Shown here one piece after another: positions 34,571-45,243 of a stretch of 64,000 bases of DNA; position 1 is the stretch's first letter, and each line of letters opens with the position of its first letter. Where the stretch lies: contig NZ_BSFN01000005.1 of assembly GCF_027922365.1 (NCBI RefSeq), forward strand, positions 1 through 64,000, given 5' to 3'. Below the pieces are notes generated by a model. The model saw only the letters and a list, made by a program, of their open reading frames with translations, had not been told where the DNA came from and did no database searches. The position numbers and the translations under genes were made by a program. This DNA comes from Pseudomonas turukhanskensis. Lineage in GTDB: Bacteria; Pseudomonadota; Gammaproteobacteria; Pseudomonadales; Pseudomonadaceae.

Positions 34571-35251
34571 TTAACGGTCAGCCTTTGGCGTGGCCACCTT
34601 GTCGCGCAGATAAACCGGCTGCGCCTGGTCGGCCGGCAGCGCCTCGCCACGGGCCCAGGCGAATTGCGCCAGGCTCAGTAGGTCCAGTGCATGCGGCAGC
34701 ATATTGGGTTCTTGCCCGACCACGTGCACGGGTATGCGCGGCGCAAAGGTGCCCCAACCGGTGCCGGCGCCAAACCAGTCGCCGCTGGCATCGCGTGGCA
34801 GGTTGGCTTGCTCCGGCGGCAGCACTGCTTCCAGCCCGGCCAGGCGCATTTCACCCTGCTCGGCGCGGTAGCAACCCCAATAGACTTCATCCATCCGCGC
34901 ATCGATGGCGCTGGCGACCTGTTGCGCGCCATGTTCACGCAATGCTCGCTGCGCCAGCACGGCAAGGTTGGACACCGGCAGCACCGGGCGATCCAGGGCG
35001 AAGGCCAGCCCCTGCACCACGCCGATGGCAATGCGTACGCCGGTGAAAGCGCCCGGCCCGCGCCCGAAGGCAATGCCGTCCACCGATGACAGCGCGATGC
35101 CGCCTTCGGCCAGCAGGTCTTTGATCATCGGCAGCAGGCGCTGAGCGTGCAGGCGCGGAATCACTTCGTAGTGGCTCAGCACCTTGCCGTCGTGCAGCAG
35201 GGCAACGGAGCAAGCTTCGGTTGCGGTATCCAGGGCCAGCAGAGTGCTCAT
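34571..35251 (-). CDS. tsaB: tRNA threonylcarbamoyladenosine synthesis protein TsaB
   Basis: A 226-residue ASKHA-fold protein, partner of TsaD and TsaE in making t6A at position 37 of ANN-reading tRNAs. It starts MSTLLALDTATEACSVAL and has GIAFGRGPGAFTGVRIAIG, conserved in TsaB; the ATP-site of the catalytic paralogue is reduced as usual. Essential in many bacteria. adk lies upstream with a hairpin between. Confidence 0.94.
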   Translation of the reverse strand: MSTLLALDTATEACSVALLHDGKVLSHYEVIPRLHAQRLLPMIKDLLAEGGIALSSVDGIAFGRGPGAFTGVRIAIGVVQGLAFALDRPVLPVSNLAVLAQRALREHGAQQVASAIDARMDEVYWGCYRAEQGEMRLAGLEAVLPPEQANLPRDASGDWFGAGTGWGTFAPRIPVHVVGQEPNMLPHALDLLSLAQFAWARGEALPADQAQPVYLRDKVATPKADR

Positions 35252-35293
35252 TGGTCGATCCAGGGCAGAGAAAAACGGGGCGCAGTATAAACG

Positions 35294-35319
35294 CCAACGG
35301 CCCGCAAGCGGGCCGTTGG
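35294..35319 (-). terminator. Terminator-like hairpin after adk
   Basis: CCAACGGCCCGC/GCGGGCCGTTGG stem with a 2-base loop, between adk and tsaB. The T run on the minus strand is weak, so it may attenuate rather than end transcription. Confidence 0.65.
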
Positions 35320-35337
35320 TTGCAAAGCGGTCGGCAC

Positions 35338-36186
<849 letters not shown>

Positions 36187-38823
36187 TCAACCGGTGTTGC
36201 GCAGCCCCGCCGCGATACCGGCCACGCTGACCAGCAACGCTTGCTCCAGAGGGCTATCTGCCTGGCGCTCGGAGTGTCTAGAACGGGCCAGCAGCTCGGC
36301 CTGCAGAAGGTGCAGCGGGTCGAGGTAAGTGTTTCGTACAGTGAAGGCCGACAACGTCTGAGGACTATGGGCCAACAGCTGTGACTGCCCGGTCAAAGCC
36401 AGCACAGACGTACCAGCCTGCGACAATAGGTCGCGTAAATGCGCACCCAGCGGTCGCAGCTCGTCCGATACCAGGCGTTCGTCGTACAAACCGGCGATGG
36501 CGGCGTCGGCCTTGGCCAGCACCATTTCCAGCATATCGATGCGGGTACGGAAGAACGGCCAGTGCTCGCGCATCTGCGCCAGCAGCTCGCCGTCGCCGCG
36601 CTCCAGCGCGTTGCCCAAGGCTTTTTCCCAGCCCAGCCAGGCCGGCAGCATCAAGCGGGTTTGCGTCCAGGCGAAAATCCACGGAATGGCGCGCAGACTT
36701 TCCACCCCGCCCTCGCGCCGCTTGGCCGGTCGGCTGCCCAACGGCAAGCGCCCCAGTTCCTGTTCCGGCGTGGCCTGGCGGAAGTATTCAACAAACTGCG
36801 GGTGCTCACGCACCACCGCGCGGTAACCGGCTACGCCGTCTTCGGCGAGCTTGCCCATCAACTCGCGCCAGGCCGGCTCCGGCACTGGCGGCGGTTGCAC
36901 CGTGGCTTCAAGCACGGCAGCCAGATAAAGGTTGAGGTTCTGCTCGGCAATATCCGGCAGGCCGAATTTGAAGCGGATCATCTCGCCCTGCTCGGTGGTG
37001 CGGAAGCGCCCGGCCACCGACCCCGGCGGCTGCGACAGAATCGCCGCATGCGCCGGACCGCCGCCACGGCCGACGGTGCCACCACGGCCGTGGAACAACA
37101 GCAGCTCTACCTGATGCTCGCGGCACACATTCACCAGGGCTTCCTGCGCTCGGTACTGCGCCCAGGCCGCTGCCGTGGTGCCGGCGTCCTTGGCCGAATC
37201 GGAATAGCCGATCATCACTTCCTGCGGGCCATGCAACCGCGAACGGTAGCCGGGCAAACCCAGCAGACGATCAATCGCCGCGCCAGCCCCTTCCAGATCC
37301 GCCAGGGTTTCAAACAGCGGTACCACCCGGATCGGCCGTTGCAACCCGGCTTCTTTAAGCAGCAGTTGCACCGCCAGCACGTCTGAAGGCGCACCTGCCA
37401 TGGAAATGACGTAAGAGCCCAACGACGCCTGCGGTGCCTGCGCCACCACCTTGCAGGTGGCGAGCACTTCGGCGGTGTCGGCCGAGGCCTGGTAGTGCGC
37501 CGGCAGCAAGGGCCGACGGTTGTTCAGCTCGCGCAGCAAAAACGCCACGCGGGTTTCCTCATCCCAGTCCTGATACTTGCCCAGGCCGAGGAAATCGGTG
37601 ATTTCACTCATGGCCGAGGCATGGCGGGTGGAGTCCTGGCGCACGTCGAGGCGCACCAGAAACAGGCCAAAGGTGGCGGCATTGCGCAGGCAATCGAGCA
37701 ACGGACCGTTGGCGATCACGCCCATGCCGCACTCATGCAGCGAGTGGTAGCAGCGCTCCAGCGGTTCCAGCAGTTCGGTGTTGCTGTGCAGCACACCAGC
37801 CGACGGTTGCAGGTCGCCATGCAGCGCGGCTTCGGCCCAGGCGCGGGTGGCCTTGAGGCGTTCGCGCAGTTGCTTGAGCAACGCGCGGTATGGCTCGGGG
37901 CTGTCGCCGACCACCTCGCGCACTGCGGCATTGGCCTGCTGCATCGATAACTCGCCGGCCAGATTATCCACATCGCGCAGGTACAAGTCGGCGGCCATCC
38001 AGCGCGCCAGCAGCAGCACCTCGCGGGTAACCGGCGCAGTGACATTGGGGTTGCCGTCGCGGTCGCCGCCCATCCACGAGGCGAACCGAATGGGAGCCGC
38101 CGTCAGTGGCAGGCGCAGGCCGGTGGCGGCATACAGCGCGTCGTCGGCGCCGCGCAGGTACTTGGGCACGGCTTTCCACAGCGAGTGCTCGATCACGGCG
38201 AAGCCCCATTTGGCTTCATCCACGGGCGTCGGCCGGGTGCGGCGGATTTCTTCGGTGTGCCAGGCCTCGGCAATCAGCCGATGCAGGCGCTGTTTGACCT
38301 GGCTGCGCTCAGCGGGGGACAGGTCGCTGTGGTCCTGAGCGGCCAGTTGCGCGGCGATGGCGTCGTATTTCTGAATCAGGGTGCGGCGCGACACCTCGGT
38401 GGGGTGCGCCGTCAGCACCAGCTCGATTTCCAGGCGGCTCAAGTGACGCGCCAGTACTTCGGCCGTGTGACCCTCATTCTTCAGGCGTTCCAGCAGTTGC
38501 GGTAGCACCTCGGTTTCAAAGCGCGGTGGCTCCTCGGGGCCCAGGCGGCGCACCTGGTGATACTGCTCGGCGATATTGGCCAAATTAAGAAACTGATTGA
38601 AGGCGCGTGCCACGGGCAACAGTTCGTCTTCCTTGAGGCTGTCTAGCGTACTGGTCAGTTGTGCCGCGCCTTTGGCAGATCCCTGACGCGCCGCTTTGGC
38701 GCCTTTGCGAATGCGCTCGATCTTGTCGACAAAGCCTTCGCCACGCTGGGCGCCGATGGTTTCCCCCAGCAACTCGCCGAGCAGGTGAACGTCCTCACGC
38801 AAACGCGCGTCGATTTGGGCCAT
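36187..38823 (-). CDS. ppc: Phosphoenolpyruvate carboxylase
   Basis: An 878-residue enzyme that adds bicarbonate to PEP to give oxaloacetate, refilling the TCA cycle. The catalytic His140 is in LVLTAHPTE, next [10 protein letters not shown] and [14 protein letters not shown], and the C-terminus LRNTG is canonical and needed for activity. The ATG at 38823 follows GGAG; the open frame upstream is not conserved. Divergent from the hypothetical gene at 39034. Confidence 0.97.
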   Translation of the reverse strand: MAQIDARLREDVHLLGELLGETIGAQRGEGFVDKIERIRKGAKAARQGSAKGAAQLTSTLDSLKEDELLPVARAFNQFLNLANIAEQYHQVRRLGPEEPPRFETEVLPQLLERLKNEGHTAEVLARHLSRLEIELVLTAHPTEVSRRTLIQKYDAIAAQLAAQDHSDLSPAERSQVKQRLHRLIAEAWHTEEIRRTRPTPVDEAKWGFAVIEHSLWKAVPKYLRGADDALYAATGLRLPLTAAPIRFASWMGGDRDGNPNVTAPVTREVLLLARWMAADLYLRDVDNLAGELSMQQANAAVREVVGDSPEPYRALLKQLRERLKATRAWAEAALHGDLQPSAGVLHSNTELLEPLERCYHSLHECGMGVIANGPLLDCLRNAATFGLFLVRLDVRQDSTRHASAMSEITDFLGLGKYQDWDEETRVAFLLRELNNRRPLLPAHYQASADTAEVLATCKVVAQAPQASLGSYVISMAGAPSDVLAVQLLLKEAGLQRPIRVVPLFETLADLEGAGAAIDRLLGLPGYRSRLHGPQEVMIGYSDSAKDAGTTAAAWAQYRAQEALVNVCREHQVELLLFHGRGGTVGRGGGPAHAAILSQPPGSVAGRFRTTEQGEMIRFKFGLPDIAEQNLNLYLAAVLEATVQPPPVPEPAWRELMGKLAEDGVAGYRAVVREHPQFVEYFRQATPEQELGRLPLGSRPAKRREGGVESLRAIPWIFAWTQTRLMLPAWLGWEKALGNALERGDGELLAQMREHWPFFRTRIDMLEMVLAKADAAIAGLYDERLVSDELRPLGAHLRDLLSQAGTSVLALTGQSQLLAHSPQTLSAFTVRNTYLDPLHLLQAELLARSRHSERQADSPLEQALLVSVAGIAAGLRNTG

Positions 38824-39033
38824 TAGTACTTCTCCATTGCCGATCCATACCTTGCGCTTGAGCTTAACCCGCATCGGAAAGTTCGCGCGCGCTGTGTTGG
38901 AAAGCGCCATCAAATTTCAAGGTTGCGACGAATGGACCCGCTCGATTGCGCGGCCGTCTAGTCTGAATCAGGTAGGCGCGCCGATTACCGTCGCCCGCGC
39001 GCCCCCTAAGCCATAGAGACTCACGAGGAATTT

Positions 39034-39378
39034 ATGAAGATCCGCGAACTTGTTCGCCACTGGGAAAACTTTGCCACCGGCCGCCTTACCCGCAGCCCTT
39101 ACCATATCCACCTCGACCTGGAAGCCGCCGCACGCCTGGCGGCGCTTGCCGAGATGTACCCCAAGCGCCAGCCCGAAGAACTGCTGGGCGAGTTGATTGG
39201 CGCTGCCCTGGAAGAACTGGAAGCCGGCCTGCCCTACGTAAAAGGCGACCATGTGGTGGCCACCGATGAGATGGGCGACCCGCTGTACGAAGATGTGGGG
39301 CCCACACCGCGCTTTCTGGAATTGTCGAAAAAGCACCTGCATTTGCTGAGCGAGCAGTTGGACAGCACCAATCATTGA
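39034..39378 (+). CDS. Conserved hypothetical, ribbon-helix-helix-like
   Basis: A 114-residue cytosolic protein. Residues about 22-62 (YHIHLDLEAAARLAALAEMY, then PEELLGELIGAALEELEA) read as one strand and two helices, resembling a ribbon-helix-helix fold, followed by GDHVVATDEMGDPLYEDVG. Relatives are sometimes named pilin assembly protein, for which nothing here gives support. GAGGAATTT precedes the ATG. Divergent from ppc. Confidence 0.6.
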   Translation: MKIRELVRHWENFATGRLTRSPYHIHLDLEAAARLAALAEMYPKRQPEELLGELIGAALEELEAGLPYVKGDHVVATDEMGDPLYEDVGPTPRFLELSKKHLHLLSEQLDSTNH

Positions 39379-39403
39379 CCGCATCCGGCCAGCGAATCGG
39401 CAG

Positions 39404-39431
39404 ATATCGCCTTTGGCGATATCCGCCCTAC
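39404..39431. repeat. REP-like hairpin with GCCCTAC tail
   Basis: ATATCGCC and GGCGATAT form an 8-base stem with a 3-base loop, followed by CCGCCCTAC. It belongs to the same loose group as 54887-54952. The rest of the 271-base gap to the next gene shows no gene; a GAACAT motif at about 39498 only weakly recalls an AlgU -35 box. Confidence 0.5.
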
Positions 39432-39649
39432 GCCGCCCACGGAGAGCCATTTCCCTTCGCCAACCCTCCCCGCCGTACCACCCGTCGTCAATTATGTTGA
39501 ACATTCTTTACACCGCTCCGGTCACACCCATAAGCCAGCGCATTTGCCATTAGCCGGCAACGTATAGCCAACGTCGGCTATCAATCGGTAATTAGCATGC
39601 ATCTGGCAGGCAAGTTGTCTTGAGTGAAGACATCTGTGGAGAGACCCCA

Positions 39650-40060
39650 ATGGAGCGGAATATCATGAAGACAAGCCCTGCTGTCACCCACCCAAAATCA
39701 TTGCTGGCAGCGCTGGCCCTCGGCGGCACCTTGCTGCTGACCGGCTGCGCCGGCAACCCGCCGACCGAGCAATTCGCCGTGACCAACACAGTGGTCAAGA
39801 GCGCCGTGGCCGCAGGCGGCCCGGAGTACGCTCCGGTGCCCATGAAGGCCGCGCAGGACAAACTGGCTGCTGCAGAAAGCCTGCTGCGTGATGACCAGTA
39901 CGAACAAGCCCGCATGATGGCCGAACAGGCCGAGTGGGATGCCCGTGTAGCCGAACGTACCGCGCTGGCCACCAAGGCCCAGAAAACCCTGCAGGACTCA
40001 CAACAGGGTGTTCAGCAAATTCGTGAAGAAGGCGCTCGCACGCCAATCATCGTGCAGTAA
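39650..40060 (+). CDS. DUF4398 lipoprotein
   Basis: A 136-residue lipoprotein: signal peptide with lipobox LLLTGC (Cys about 33) and a helical domain (AAGGPEYAPVPMKAAQDKLA, then EQARMMAEQAEWDARVAERT), the DUF4398 pattern. The ATG at 39650 has GGAGAG; MKTSP at 39665 is an alternative with GGAG. It is 36 bases before the OmpA-like lipoprotein gene, with which it forms an operon. Probable outer-membrane or periplasmic role in envelope stability. Confidence 0.8.
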   Translation: MERNIMKTSPAVTHPKSLLAALALGGTLLLTGCAGNPPTEQFAVTNTVVKSAVAAGGPEYAPVPMKAAQDKLAAAESLLRDDQYEQARMMAEQAEWDARVAERTALATKAQKTLQDSQQGVQQIREEGARTPIIVQ

Positions 40061-40096
40061 CGCGCTCAGCGCTCAGCCCAGATAAGGACAATCCCC

Positions 40097-40873
40097 ATGA
40101 ACAAGTTGATTTCAGTTTCTGCCCTGTCGGTACTCAGCCTCGCCCTGGTGGCCTGTGCTTCCAAACCCAACCCGAACCTGGACCAGGCCCATAGCAACTA
40201 CTCGGCCCTGACTGCCCAGCCGCAAGCGCAAACCCTGGCGCCGCTGGAAACCAAGGAAGCGGCCGATATGATCGCCCGTGCCGATATCGCCTATGCCGAC
40301 GGCAAGCCGCAGTCCCAGGTCGACCAATTGGCCTATATCAGCAACCAGCGCGTGGAAGTGGCACGTCAGACCATGCTTCAGAAGCAGGCTGAACAAAGCC
40401 TGGCCAACGCCCCGGCACAGCGCACGCAAGCGCAACTGGATGCCCGTAACCAGCAGGTGAGCGTGCTGCTGCAACAGCTGCAAGCCAAACAAACCCCGCG
40501 CGGCACCGTGGTCACCCTGGGCGATGTGCTGTTCCAGATCGACCGCGCCGAGCTGACGCCAAACGGCCTGCGCAATGTGCAGGAACTGGGTAACTACCTG
40601 CAGCAGAACCCCAACAGCCAAGTGGTAGTGGAAGGGTTTACCGACAACACCGGCACCACCGACCATAACCTGCGCCTGTCGCAAGCCCGTGCCGACTCGG
40701 TGCGTAGCGCGCTGGTAGGCATGGGGGTTTCGCCAACCCGCATTACCACCCATGGCTTCGGTAAGGACTACCCGGTAGCGAGCAATGCCTCGCCCGATTC
40801 GCGCACGTTGAATCGTCGCGTTGAGGTGACCATCGCTAATGGCCCTGCACCTGTAGCTCCTCGCGTGTTGTAA
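40097..40873 (+). CDS. lptF: OmpA-family outer-membrane lipoprotein, LptF-like
   Basis: A 258-residue lipoprotein (lipobox LALVAC), with a DUF4398-like helical half and a C-terminal OmpA peptidoglycan-binding domain: DVLFQIDRAELTPNG, VVEGFTDNTGTTDHNLRLSQ and RADSVRSALVGMGV, ending RRVEVTIAN. It should tie the outer membrane to peptidoglycan. Gene order matches the P. aeruginosa lptF locus, where AlgU controls it; here control is inferred only. AAGGA precedes the ATG. Confidence 0.85.
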   Translation: MNKLISVSALSVLSLALVACASKPNPNLDQAHSNYSALTAQPQAQTLAPLETKEAADMIARADIAYADGKPQSQVDQLAYISNQRVEVARQTMLQKQAEQSLANAPAQRTQAQLDARNQQVSVLLQQLQAKQTPRGTVVTLGDVLFQIDRAELTPNGLRNVQELGNYLQQNPNSQVVVEGFTDNTGTTDHNLRLSQARADSVRSALVGMGVSPTRITTHGFGKDYPVASNASPDSRTLNRRVEVTIANGPAPVAPRVL

Positions 40874-40892
40874 GTCGCCGGTAAAATCGCCT

Positions 40893-40952
40893 GGTGCGCG
40901 AAGCACACCCTACGAGATCAACAGCGCTTTGGTAGGGTGTGCTCCGCGCACC
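40893..40952. repeat. GTAGGGTGTGCT repeats, outward pair
   Basis: GGTGCGCGAAGCACACCCTAC and its inverse GGTAGGGTGTGCTCC.. stand back to back, 17 bases apart, between convergent lptF and cadR. Orientation is opposite to that at 13336 and 34005. Confidence 0.7.
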
Positions 40953-40964
40953 AGCGATCTCGAC

Positions 40965-41432
40965 CTAATGCCGCTTGTGCACCCCCGGCACATGCAAATG
41001 CCCGGCATCGATACACGCCTCACTGGCCACCGCCGGCGGTGCAGGCTGTTCCAACTCCCGCAGAATCCCGCACGCTTCGTTATTGCCCACAACCTGGCAA
41101 TGGGCGCGCAACTCACGCAGTTGCTCTTGCAACGACCGCAACTCGGTGATGCGCACTTCCACATGATGAATATGTTCGTCGATCAGGCGATTGGCCGCCG
41201 TGCAATCGGCCTCGGGCGCATCGCGCAGGGCCAGCAATTCGCGAATTTCCTGCTGGGTCATATCCAGCGAGCGGCAGTGACGGATAAACGCCAGACGCTC
41301 CACATGCACCTGGGTGTATTGCCGGTAATTGCCTTCAGAGCGTGCAGGCTCTGGCAGAAGCCCCTCACGCTCGTAGTAGCGAATGGTCTCCACCGGGCAG
41401 TCGGTCAGTCGCGCCAGCTCACCAATTTTCAT
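40965..41432 (-). CDS. cadR: MerR-family Cd/Pb/Zn-responsive regulator
   Basis: A 155-residue MerR activator. The DNA-binding part is MKIGELARLTDCPVETIRYYE and ARSEGNYRQYTQVHVERLAFI; the metal site is Cys77, Cys112 and Cys121, with the first two in the places of known CadR ligands, and a His-rich tail (HLHVPGVHKRH). Such proteins untwist a promoter with a 19-base spacer when metal binds. Divergent from the P-type ATPase it should control. Confidence 0.9.
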   Translation of the reverse strand: MKIGELARLTDCPVETIRYYEREGLLPEPARSEGNYRQYTQVHVERLAFIRHCRSLDMTQQEIRELLALRDAPEADCTAANRLIDEHIHHVEVRITELRSLQEQLRELRAHCQVVGNNEACGILRELEQPAPPAVASEACIDAGHLHVPGVHKRH

Positions 41433-41449
41433 GTCATGACTCTCGCTGC

Positions 41450-41480
41450 TTGACTCTGTAGTAGCTACAGGGTGTGCAAT
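41450..41480 (+). promoter_or_regulatory. CadR-type promoter of cadA with 19-base spacer
   Basis: TTGACT (41450-41455) and TGCAAT (41475-41480) are separated by 19 bases, the long spacing of MerR-controlled promoters. The spacer holds CTGTAG-TAG-CTACAG, a perfect inverted repeat. Confidence 0.85.
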
Positions 41481-41512
41481 CACTGCCACAGCGTCAACCA
41501 GGAGTTATGCAC

Positions 41513-43696
41513 ATGAGTCACGACCACCATCATTGCTGCGATCACCACCACGACGCCGCGCCGCAAGTGGCAGCTGCCCTATCGGTAAGCGGCGTCACCG
41601 GTGAGCTGCGCTGGAGCAGCCTGCGCATCGATGCCATGGACTGCCCCACCGAAGAACGTCTGCTACGCGATGCCCTGGGCAAGGTTAAGGAAGTGGAGGC
41701 GCTGGAATTCAACCTGATCCAGCGGGTGCTGCGCGTGCAGCACCGCTTTGCCGAATTACAGCCGCTGCAACAGCTGATCGCCACCCTGGGCATGCAAGCC
41801 GAGCCTGTGGATAACGGCGCCCCGGCCCCTGCCGCCGAACACAAACCCTGGTGGCCGTTGGCACTGGCCGGTGCAGCTGCGCTGGTGGCCGAAGTGCTGG
41901 AATGGACTGAAGCCGGCCCGACCTGGTTGATTGCCTTGTTTGCCCTGGCCGCGATCGCCGGCGCCGGTTTGCCCACGTACCGCAAGGGCCTGATTGCCCT
42001 GAAAAACCGCAACCTGAACATCAACGCGCTGATGAGCATTGCCGTGACCGGCGCCGTGCTGATCGGTCAGTGGCCGGAAGCGGCGATGGTCAGCGTGCTG
42101 TTTGCCATTGCCGAGCTGATCGAAGCCAAGTCGCTGGACCGCGCTCGCCGTGCCATTCGTGGCCTGCTCGATCTCACGCCGGCGCAGGCCACCGTGCAGG
42201 TAAACGGCCAGTGGCAGGAAATGAAGGTGGCCGACGTCGCGTTGGGCAGCCGCGTGCGGGTTCGCCCCGGCGAGCGCATTGCGCTGGATGGCCAGGTGGT
42301 CAACGGCCGCTCCAGCGTCAACCAGGCGCCCATCACCGGCGAAAGCCTGCCGGTGGAAAAGGCCCCAGACGACGTGTTGTTTGCCGGCAGCATCAACGGC
42401 GAAGGCGAGCTGGAATACAGCACCACGCGAGCCGCCGACGACAGCACCCTGGCGCGCATCATCCACGCCGTGGAAGAAGCGCAAAGCTCGAAAGCGCCGA
42501 CCCAACGCTTTGTCGACCGTTTTTCACGTATCTATACGCCAAGCGTATTTGCCATTGCCGTGCTGACGGCCGTGGTACCGCCTCTGATCGTCGGCGGCCA
42601 CTGGCTGGACTGGATCTATAAAGCCCTGGTGCTGCTGGTGATCGCCTGCCCCTGTGCGCTGGTGATTTCCACGCCGGTAACCCTGGTGAGCGGCCTGGCT
42701 GCGGCCGCACGCCTGGGCATTCTGGTGAAGGGTGGCGTATTTCTGGAGATGGGCCGGCAACTGGCCTGGGTGGCGCTGGATAAAACCGGCACCCTCACCC
42801 ACGGCCGGCCGCAGCAGACCGATGTGGTGCTGCTCGGCGACCAGCCCAATGCACGTGCCCTGGCGGCCAGCCTGGCGACGCGCTCCGATCACCCGGTATC
42901 GCAGGCCCTGGCCCGTGCGGCTGGCGAGGAACAGATCGCCCTGCTGGAGGTGCAAGACCTGATCGCCCTCCCCGGCCGTGGCGTCAAAGGCGTGATCGAC
43001 GGCACGCCCTACCACCTGGGCAACCATCGTCTGGTGGAAGAACTGGGACTGTGCTCGACCGAATTGGAAGGCCACCTCGACACGCTGGAGCGCCAAGGCA
43101 AAACCGCCATCGTCCTGCTCGATGGCAACGGCCCGCTGGCACTGTTTGCCGTCGCCGATGCGGTGCGCGACACCAGCCGCGAGGCCATCGCCGAGTTGCA
43201 CGAGCTGGGGGTGAAAACCCTGATGCTTACCGGCGACAACCCACACACCGCCGCGGCGATTGCCAAGCAGGTTGGCATTGATGAGGCGCAGGGCAATTTA
43301 TTGCCCGAAGACAAACTGGCGCAGATTCAACAGCGGCAGGTGAATGGGCAACGGGTCGGCATGGTCGGCGACGGCATTAACGACGCTCCGGCCCTGGCCC
43401 GGGCCGATATCGGCTTTGCCATGGGCGCGGCCGGCACCGACACCGCGATTGAAACGGCGGGCGTGGCACTGATGGATGACGACCTGCGCAAGCTGCCCGT
43501 ATTTATTCGTCTGTCACGCCGCACCCACAACGTGCTGATGCAGAACATCGCGCTGGCATTGGGCATCAAGGTGGTGTTTCTCGGCCTGACCCTGGCGGGC
43601 ATGGGCAGCCTGTGGATGGCGGTGTTCGCGGATATGGGGGCGAGTTTGTTGGTGGTGTTTAACGGGTTGCGGTTGTTGAGAGTCAAGACTGCGTAA
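41513..43696 (+). CDS. cadA: Zn/Cd/Pb-exporting P1B-type ATPase
   Basis: A 727-residue metal pump in the inner membrane. It has an N-terminal His/Cys-rich run (HDHHHCCDHHHD), a metal-binding domain with MDCPTEERLL, the CPC motif at 379-381, the phosphorylated Asp423 (DKTGTLT), SDHPVSQAL and GDGINDAPAL (619-628). CPC plus MDCPTEE points to the divalent Zn/Cd/Pb subgroup. The ATG at 41513 lies 8 bases after GGAG. Controlled by CadR at the overlapping long-spacer promoter. Confidence 0.94.
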   Translation: MSHDHHHCCDHHHDAAPQVAAALSVSGVTGELRWSSLRIDAMDCPTEERLLRDALGKVKEVEALEFNLIQRVLRVQHRFAELQPLQQLIATLGMQAEPVDNGAPAPAAEHKPWWPLALAGAAALVAEVLEWTEAGPTWLIALFALAAIAGAGLPTYRKGLIALKNRNLNINALMSIAVTGAVLIGQWPEAAMVSVLFAIAELIEAKSLDRARRAIRGLLDLTPAQATVQVNGQWQEMKVADVALGSRVRVRPGERIALDGQVVNGRSSVNQAPITGESLPVEKAPDDVLFAGSINGEGELEYSTTRAADDSTLARIIHAVEEAQSSKAPTQRFVDRFSRIYTPSVFAIAVLTAVVPPLIVGGHWLDWIYKALVLLVIACPCALVISTPVTLVSGLAAAARLGILVKGGVFLEMGRQLAWVALDKTGTLTHGRPQQTDVVLLGDQPNARALAASLATRSDHPVSQALARAAGEEQIALLEVQDLIALPGRGVKGVIDGTPYHLGNHRLVEELGLCSTELEGHLDTLERQGKTAIVLLDGNGPLALFAVADAVRDTSREAIAELHELGVKTLMLTGDNPHTAAAIAKQVGIDEAQGNLLPEDKLAQIQQRQVNGQRVGMVGDGINDAPALARADIGFAMGAAGTDTAIETAGVALMDDDLRKLPVFIRLSRRTHNVLMQNIALALGIKVVFLGLTLAGMGSLWMAVFADMGASLLVVFNGLRLLRVKTA

Positions 43697-43702
43697 TGGC
43701 TG

Positions 43703-43811
43703 GCCCTTACCCCTAGCCCCTAGCCCCTCTCCCGCACGCGGGAGAGGGGAACCAGATCGAACTCGGTCAGCCCCCTCTGCCCGCTCGCGGGAGAGGGCTG
43801 GGGAGAGGGTC
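43703..43811. repeat. Paired CTCTCCCG palindromes, second copy
   Basis: Hairpins CCCTCTCCCG..CGGGAGAGGG at 43725-43750 and a variant at 43771-43797, with CCCTA runs around. Same family and layout as 17064-17159. Lies between cadA and the convergent small gene. Confidence 0.75.
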
Positions 43812-43819
43812 TTAAAGCT

Positions 43820-44146
43820 TCACTCAATCTTCTGCGGCGTCTCCTGCCCCATGCAGCGTACCGCGCGTTTCTTGTTGTCCACCAACACACCGGTCAGGCC
43901 TTTCTGCTCGGTATCGAACAACACCACGATACCATCCACACACTGCGCCACTTGCGCCGCGGGCTCCAGCGACACTTTGTAGTCTTCACCCGGCACGGTC
44001 TTGAGCATGGTGAAGTCCGACAGCAGCAACGCATCTTCGGGCTTGGCAATATGCAGGTAACCGTAGAACCAGAGCGCGGCCACGGTGCCCATGATGGAAA
44101 GCACGCCAGTGATGATCAGGGGTCTTGCGTCGCGTTGTTCGCTCAT
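43820..44146 (-). CDS. Small membrane-anchored hypothetical protein
   Basis: A 108-residue protein with one membrane segment (residues about 10-29) and a soluble domain with two cysteines (QCVDGIVVLFDTEQKGLTG; VRCMGQE). Its ATG overlaps the stop of the hydrolase gene in ATGA, indicating coupling. The outside domain may work with that lipoprotein hydrolase. No family recognised. Confidence 0.65.
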   Translation of the reverse strand: MSEQRDARPLIITGVLSIMGTVAALWFYGYLHIAKPEDALLLSDFTMLKTVPGEDYKVSLEPAAQVAQCVDGIVVLFDTEQKGLTGVLVDNKKRAVRCMGQETPQKIE

Positions 44147-45045
44147 TGCGCTGTCTCTGTTTTCGAATCGGATTGGGGGCTATTGGGCACTTCAGCCAAA
44201 CGACGCAGCCCGGTAAAACCTTGGGGGTCGCTCATAAACAGCACCATCACTTGCCGCCACACCGGGTCGGCGAAGGTTTGCACATGGCCGCCACGCGTGG
44301 GCTGGAACACCCGCGGCGGGCGCGCAGCTTGATACAAGCTCACGCCGTTGGAAAGGGGCACGACCGTATCGTCAATGCTGTGGTAGATCAACAGCGGCAG
44401 CTGCGGCAAATTGCCAATGCTGGTGATCGCACTGTCGCCGTCCGGCACCAGCCAGGACAGCGGCACCTGCAGCGGCCAAGTCAGCCACGAGTTGCTCAGG
44501 GTGAGCTGGGCCACATCGCGGTAACTGGCCGGCACCCCGTCGAGCACCATGGCCGCAAGGCGGCTGGCCTGCTGCGGGTGCTCGCTTAAATAGTGCACGG
44601 CCAATGCGCCGCCAATGCTTTGCCCTAACACATAGAGCGGTTGGCCCTGGGTCTGGGGCGCGGTTTTTAGCCAAGCGAACGCGGCGTCGATGTCTTGATA
44701 GACGCCGGGCAAATCCGGGCTGCCTTCAGAGGTGCCGTAGCCGCGATAGTCGAGCAACAGCACCTGGTACCCCTGCTCCGGTAACCAGTAGCTGCCGCCC
44801 AGGTGGGTGGCGACATTGCCGCCGTTGCCATGCAGGTGCAGCACGGTGCCCTTGAGCGCCACGCCTTCTTTGGCCGGCAGCCACCAGGCATGCAGGCGCG
44901 TGCCGTCAGCGGCGGTCAGGGTGATATCGCGGTATTGCAGCTTGGCCACTGTGGGGGTGAATGGCACTTGCTTGAGGGGGAAGAACAACAGGTTGCTGCA
45001 GCCGGTCAGGCCGATCAGCAGTGCGGCCAGAAGCACACGGCGCAT
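44143..45045 (-). CDS. Alpha/beta hydrolase lipoprotein
   Basis: A 300-residue enzyme with a lipoprotein signal (LLIGLTGC) and the alpha/beta-hydrolase core: VLHLHGNGGN oxyanion loop, nucleophile elbow GQSIGG, and IDDTVVP near the acid, then a late GGHVQ His. Substrate unknown. ATG at 45045 preferred, GTG at 45054 possible. Likely outer-membrane or periplasmic esterase, coupled to the small membrane protein. Confidence 0.82.
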   Translation of the reverse strand: MRRVLLAALLIGLTGCSNLLFFPLKQVPFTPTVAKLQYRDITLTAADGTRLHAWWLPAKEGVALKGTVLHLHGNGGNVATHLGGSYWLPEQGYQVLLLDYRGYGTSEGSPDLPGVYQDIDAAFAWLKTAPQTQGQPLYVLGQSIGGALAVHYLSEHPQQASRLAAMVLDGVPASYRDVAQLTLSNSWLTWPLQVPLSWLVPDGDSAITSIGNLPQLPLLIYHSIDDTVVPLSNGVSLYQAARPPRVFQPTRGGHVQTFADPVWRQVMVLFMSDPQGFTGLRRLAEVPNSPQSDSKTETAQ

Positions 45046-45125
45046 CAGGCGCACCCGGTGGCAGGCATTTCACATCCAAGTTTGGGGCTGGGCATAGGGG
45101 CTCCGTCCTGTGGCGTACGGCTGGA

Positions 45126-45205
45126 GATTCTGGATCCCAGCCTTCGCTGGGATGAGGGTGTTTTGCCAACCGCCACCGTCGTCCCAGCGCAGGCTGGGAC
45201 CCAGG
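45126..45205. repeat. Inverted pair of CCCAGC..GCTGGG palindromes
   Basis: GGATCCCAGCCTTCGCTGGGA and GTCCCAGCGCAGGCTGGGAC, about 30 bases apart, facing each other. Same family as the block at 13445-13616. Confidence 0.65.
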
Positions 45206-45243
45206 CTATCGAAGGAAACGGTGATTCGTGTCCAATCACCCGC

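Noticed and set aside
39480..39530. AlgU-type promoter ahead of the DUF4398-lptF operon
   Set aside because: GAACAT is followed by TCACA at the right distance instead of TCTGA; the match is too weak to list.
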